Below are positions 6,289 to 6,506 of a stretch of 6,506 bases of DNA, piece after piece. A model generated the notes under the pieces. The model was not told the origin of the DNA and did not search any database. It saw only the letters and a program-made list of their open reading frames with translations. Origin of the DNA: Coriobacteriales bacterium (GTDB taxonomy: Bacteria; Actinomycetota; Coriobacteriia; Coriobacteriales; QAMH01); contig JAKSUU010000061.1 of NCBI GenBank assembly GCA_024408695.1, positions 1 to 6,506 of the forward strand. The letters run 5' to 3'. The translations under genes and the position numbers were made by a program. Within the stretch, counting starts at the first letter, position 1. The number at the start of each line of letters is the position of its first letter.

Positions 6289-6294
6289 CCTCCT
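6289..6294 (-). promoter_or_regulatory. strong ribosome binding site for the receptor lipoprotein
   Basis: The - strand reads AGGAGG, five bases before the GTG at 6283. This supports the non-ATG start. The site overlaps an in-frame TAG (6293-6295) that ends the open frame described upstream. Confidence 0.85.
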
Positions 6295-6346
6295 AACGTT
6301 TATTAAACTGTAATTGTTCATTGAGAAATGCGCGTGATTGGCGGCT

Positions 6347-6420
6347 TGTTGCACTGCGAACGCGAAAGGTGTTGCACTTTTCATCATAAACACGACCGCA
6401 ACTTTCGGCACGTGTTACAT
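6347..6420. repeat. direct repeats TGTTGCACT, possible operator sites
   Basis: TGTTGCACT occurs at 6347-6355 and 6370-6378, 23 bases apart, and a weaker copy TGTTACAT lies at 6413-6420. Direct repeats about two helical turns apart, some 65-90 bases upstream of an importer gene's start codon, could be tandem regulator sites. No good promoter is visible nearby: a consensus TTGACA at 6478-6483 (- strand) has no -10 at the right distance. Confidence 0.35.
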
Positions 6421-6434
6421 CAAATACAATGCCC

Positions 6435-6456
6435 GCCGCTGCGCGAACGCAACCGC
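6435..6456 (-). other. UUCG-capped GC-rich hairpin upstream of the importer operon
   Basis: In the - strand transcript two 9-base arms (6448-6456 and 6435-6443) pair with one G-G mismatch and one wobble around a UUCG tetraloop, an exceptionally stable loop class. It has no T tract after it. It could be part of a structured leader RNA. I could not match the leader to a cobalamin, Moco or metal riboswitch by its conserved boxes. Confidence 0.4.
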
Positions 6457-6506
6457 AACTTGCGCCGTGCGCGCCTTTGTCAATAAACTTCCCCTATCCA
6501 TTGGTA

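Larger units (their letters stand above)
6293..6493 (-). other. 66-codon open frame upstream of the receptor; unproven gene remnant or small gene
   Basis: Between TAG 6494-6496 and TAG 6293-6295 one - strand frame stays open for 66 codons. Its translation has a protein-like mix, including ASCGCVRAAAGIVFDVTRAE followed by SCGRVYDEKC, so two S-C-G-x-V units lie 19 residues apart. The stop sits on the receptor's ribosome site, as the end of an upstream operon gene often does. There is no ATG, GTG or TTG start in the frame, only an ATT with AGGGG before it. The region is about 54% GC, in which open frames are commoner. The opposite strand also has an open frame of about 52 codons, rich in Arg, His and Cys, that looks like an antisense shadow. 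I do not recognise a family. Confidence 0.25.

Noticed and set aside
6478..6483. Consensus TTGACA on the - strand as the importer promoter
   Set aside because: No -10-like hexamer occurs 16-18 bases downstream; the positions there read AGTTGC and similar GC-rich sequence.
6284..6506. Cobalamin or molybdenum-cofactor riboswitch upstream of the importer
   Set aside because: I looked for the conserved boxes of these classes and found none. Only generic hairpins and repeats can be supported.

Overview
The window looks like chromosomal DNA from an anaerobic bacterium of fairly low GC content. The metabolic genes count at roughly 37-50% GC in sampled 60-base lines, while the left-hand 1.8 kb falls to about 30-37% and, between genes, to about 17%. 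The protein set would fit a low-GC member of the Coriobacteriia or a clostridial or negativicute anaerobe: an XdhC-type Rossmann protein, a FecCD-type metal or chelate importer, and a small class I methyltransferase. No marker gene fixes the taxon.

Left part (1-1843). The window opens inside the last 34 codons of a + strand zinc-ribbon-like protein, followed by a short AT-rich gap with a hairpin. On the - strand lies a complete AAA+ ATPase of the AAA_14/DUF4143 type, a common accessory gene whose base composition is visibly lower in GC than the rest. It is divergent from the next gene across a 360-base, very AT-rich intergenic region that holds one long imperfect palindrome and a run of four short dyads.

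Middle part (1844-3118). Two + strand genes follow, probably co-transcribed: a SAM-dependent methyltransferase of unknown substrate, and a short XdhC protein that has only the Rossmann half of the family.

Right part (3246-6283). On the - strand, convergent with the previous pair, is a complete importer operon in the order lipoprotein receptor, FecCD permease, ATPase. It has the usual ATGA overlap between permease and ATPase, and a strong hairpin between the receptor and permease genes. Upstream of the receptor (6284-6506) is a GC-rich segment (about 54%) with direct repeats, a UUCG-capped hairpin, and an open frame that ends on the receptor's Shine-Dalgarno sequence.

Taken together, the importer and the XdhC/methyltransferase pair may serve one metal: uptake of molybdate, tungstate or a metal chelate, followed by handling linked to molybdenum-enzyme maturation. 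That link is an inference from gene proximity and from known MolABC and XdhC precedents. The substrate cannot be read from the sequence.
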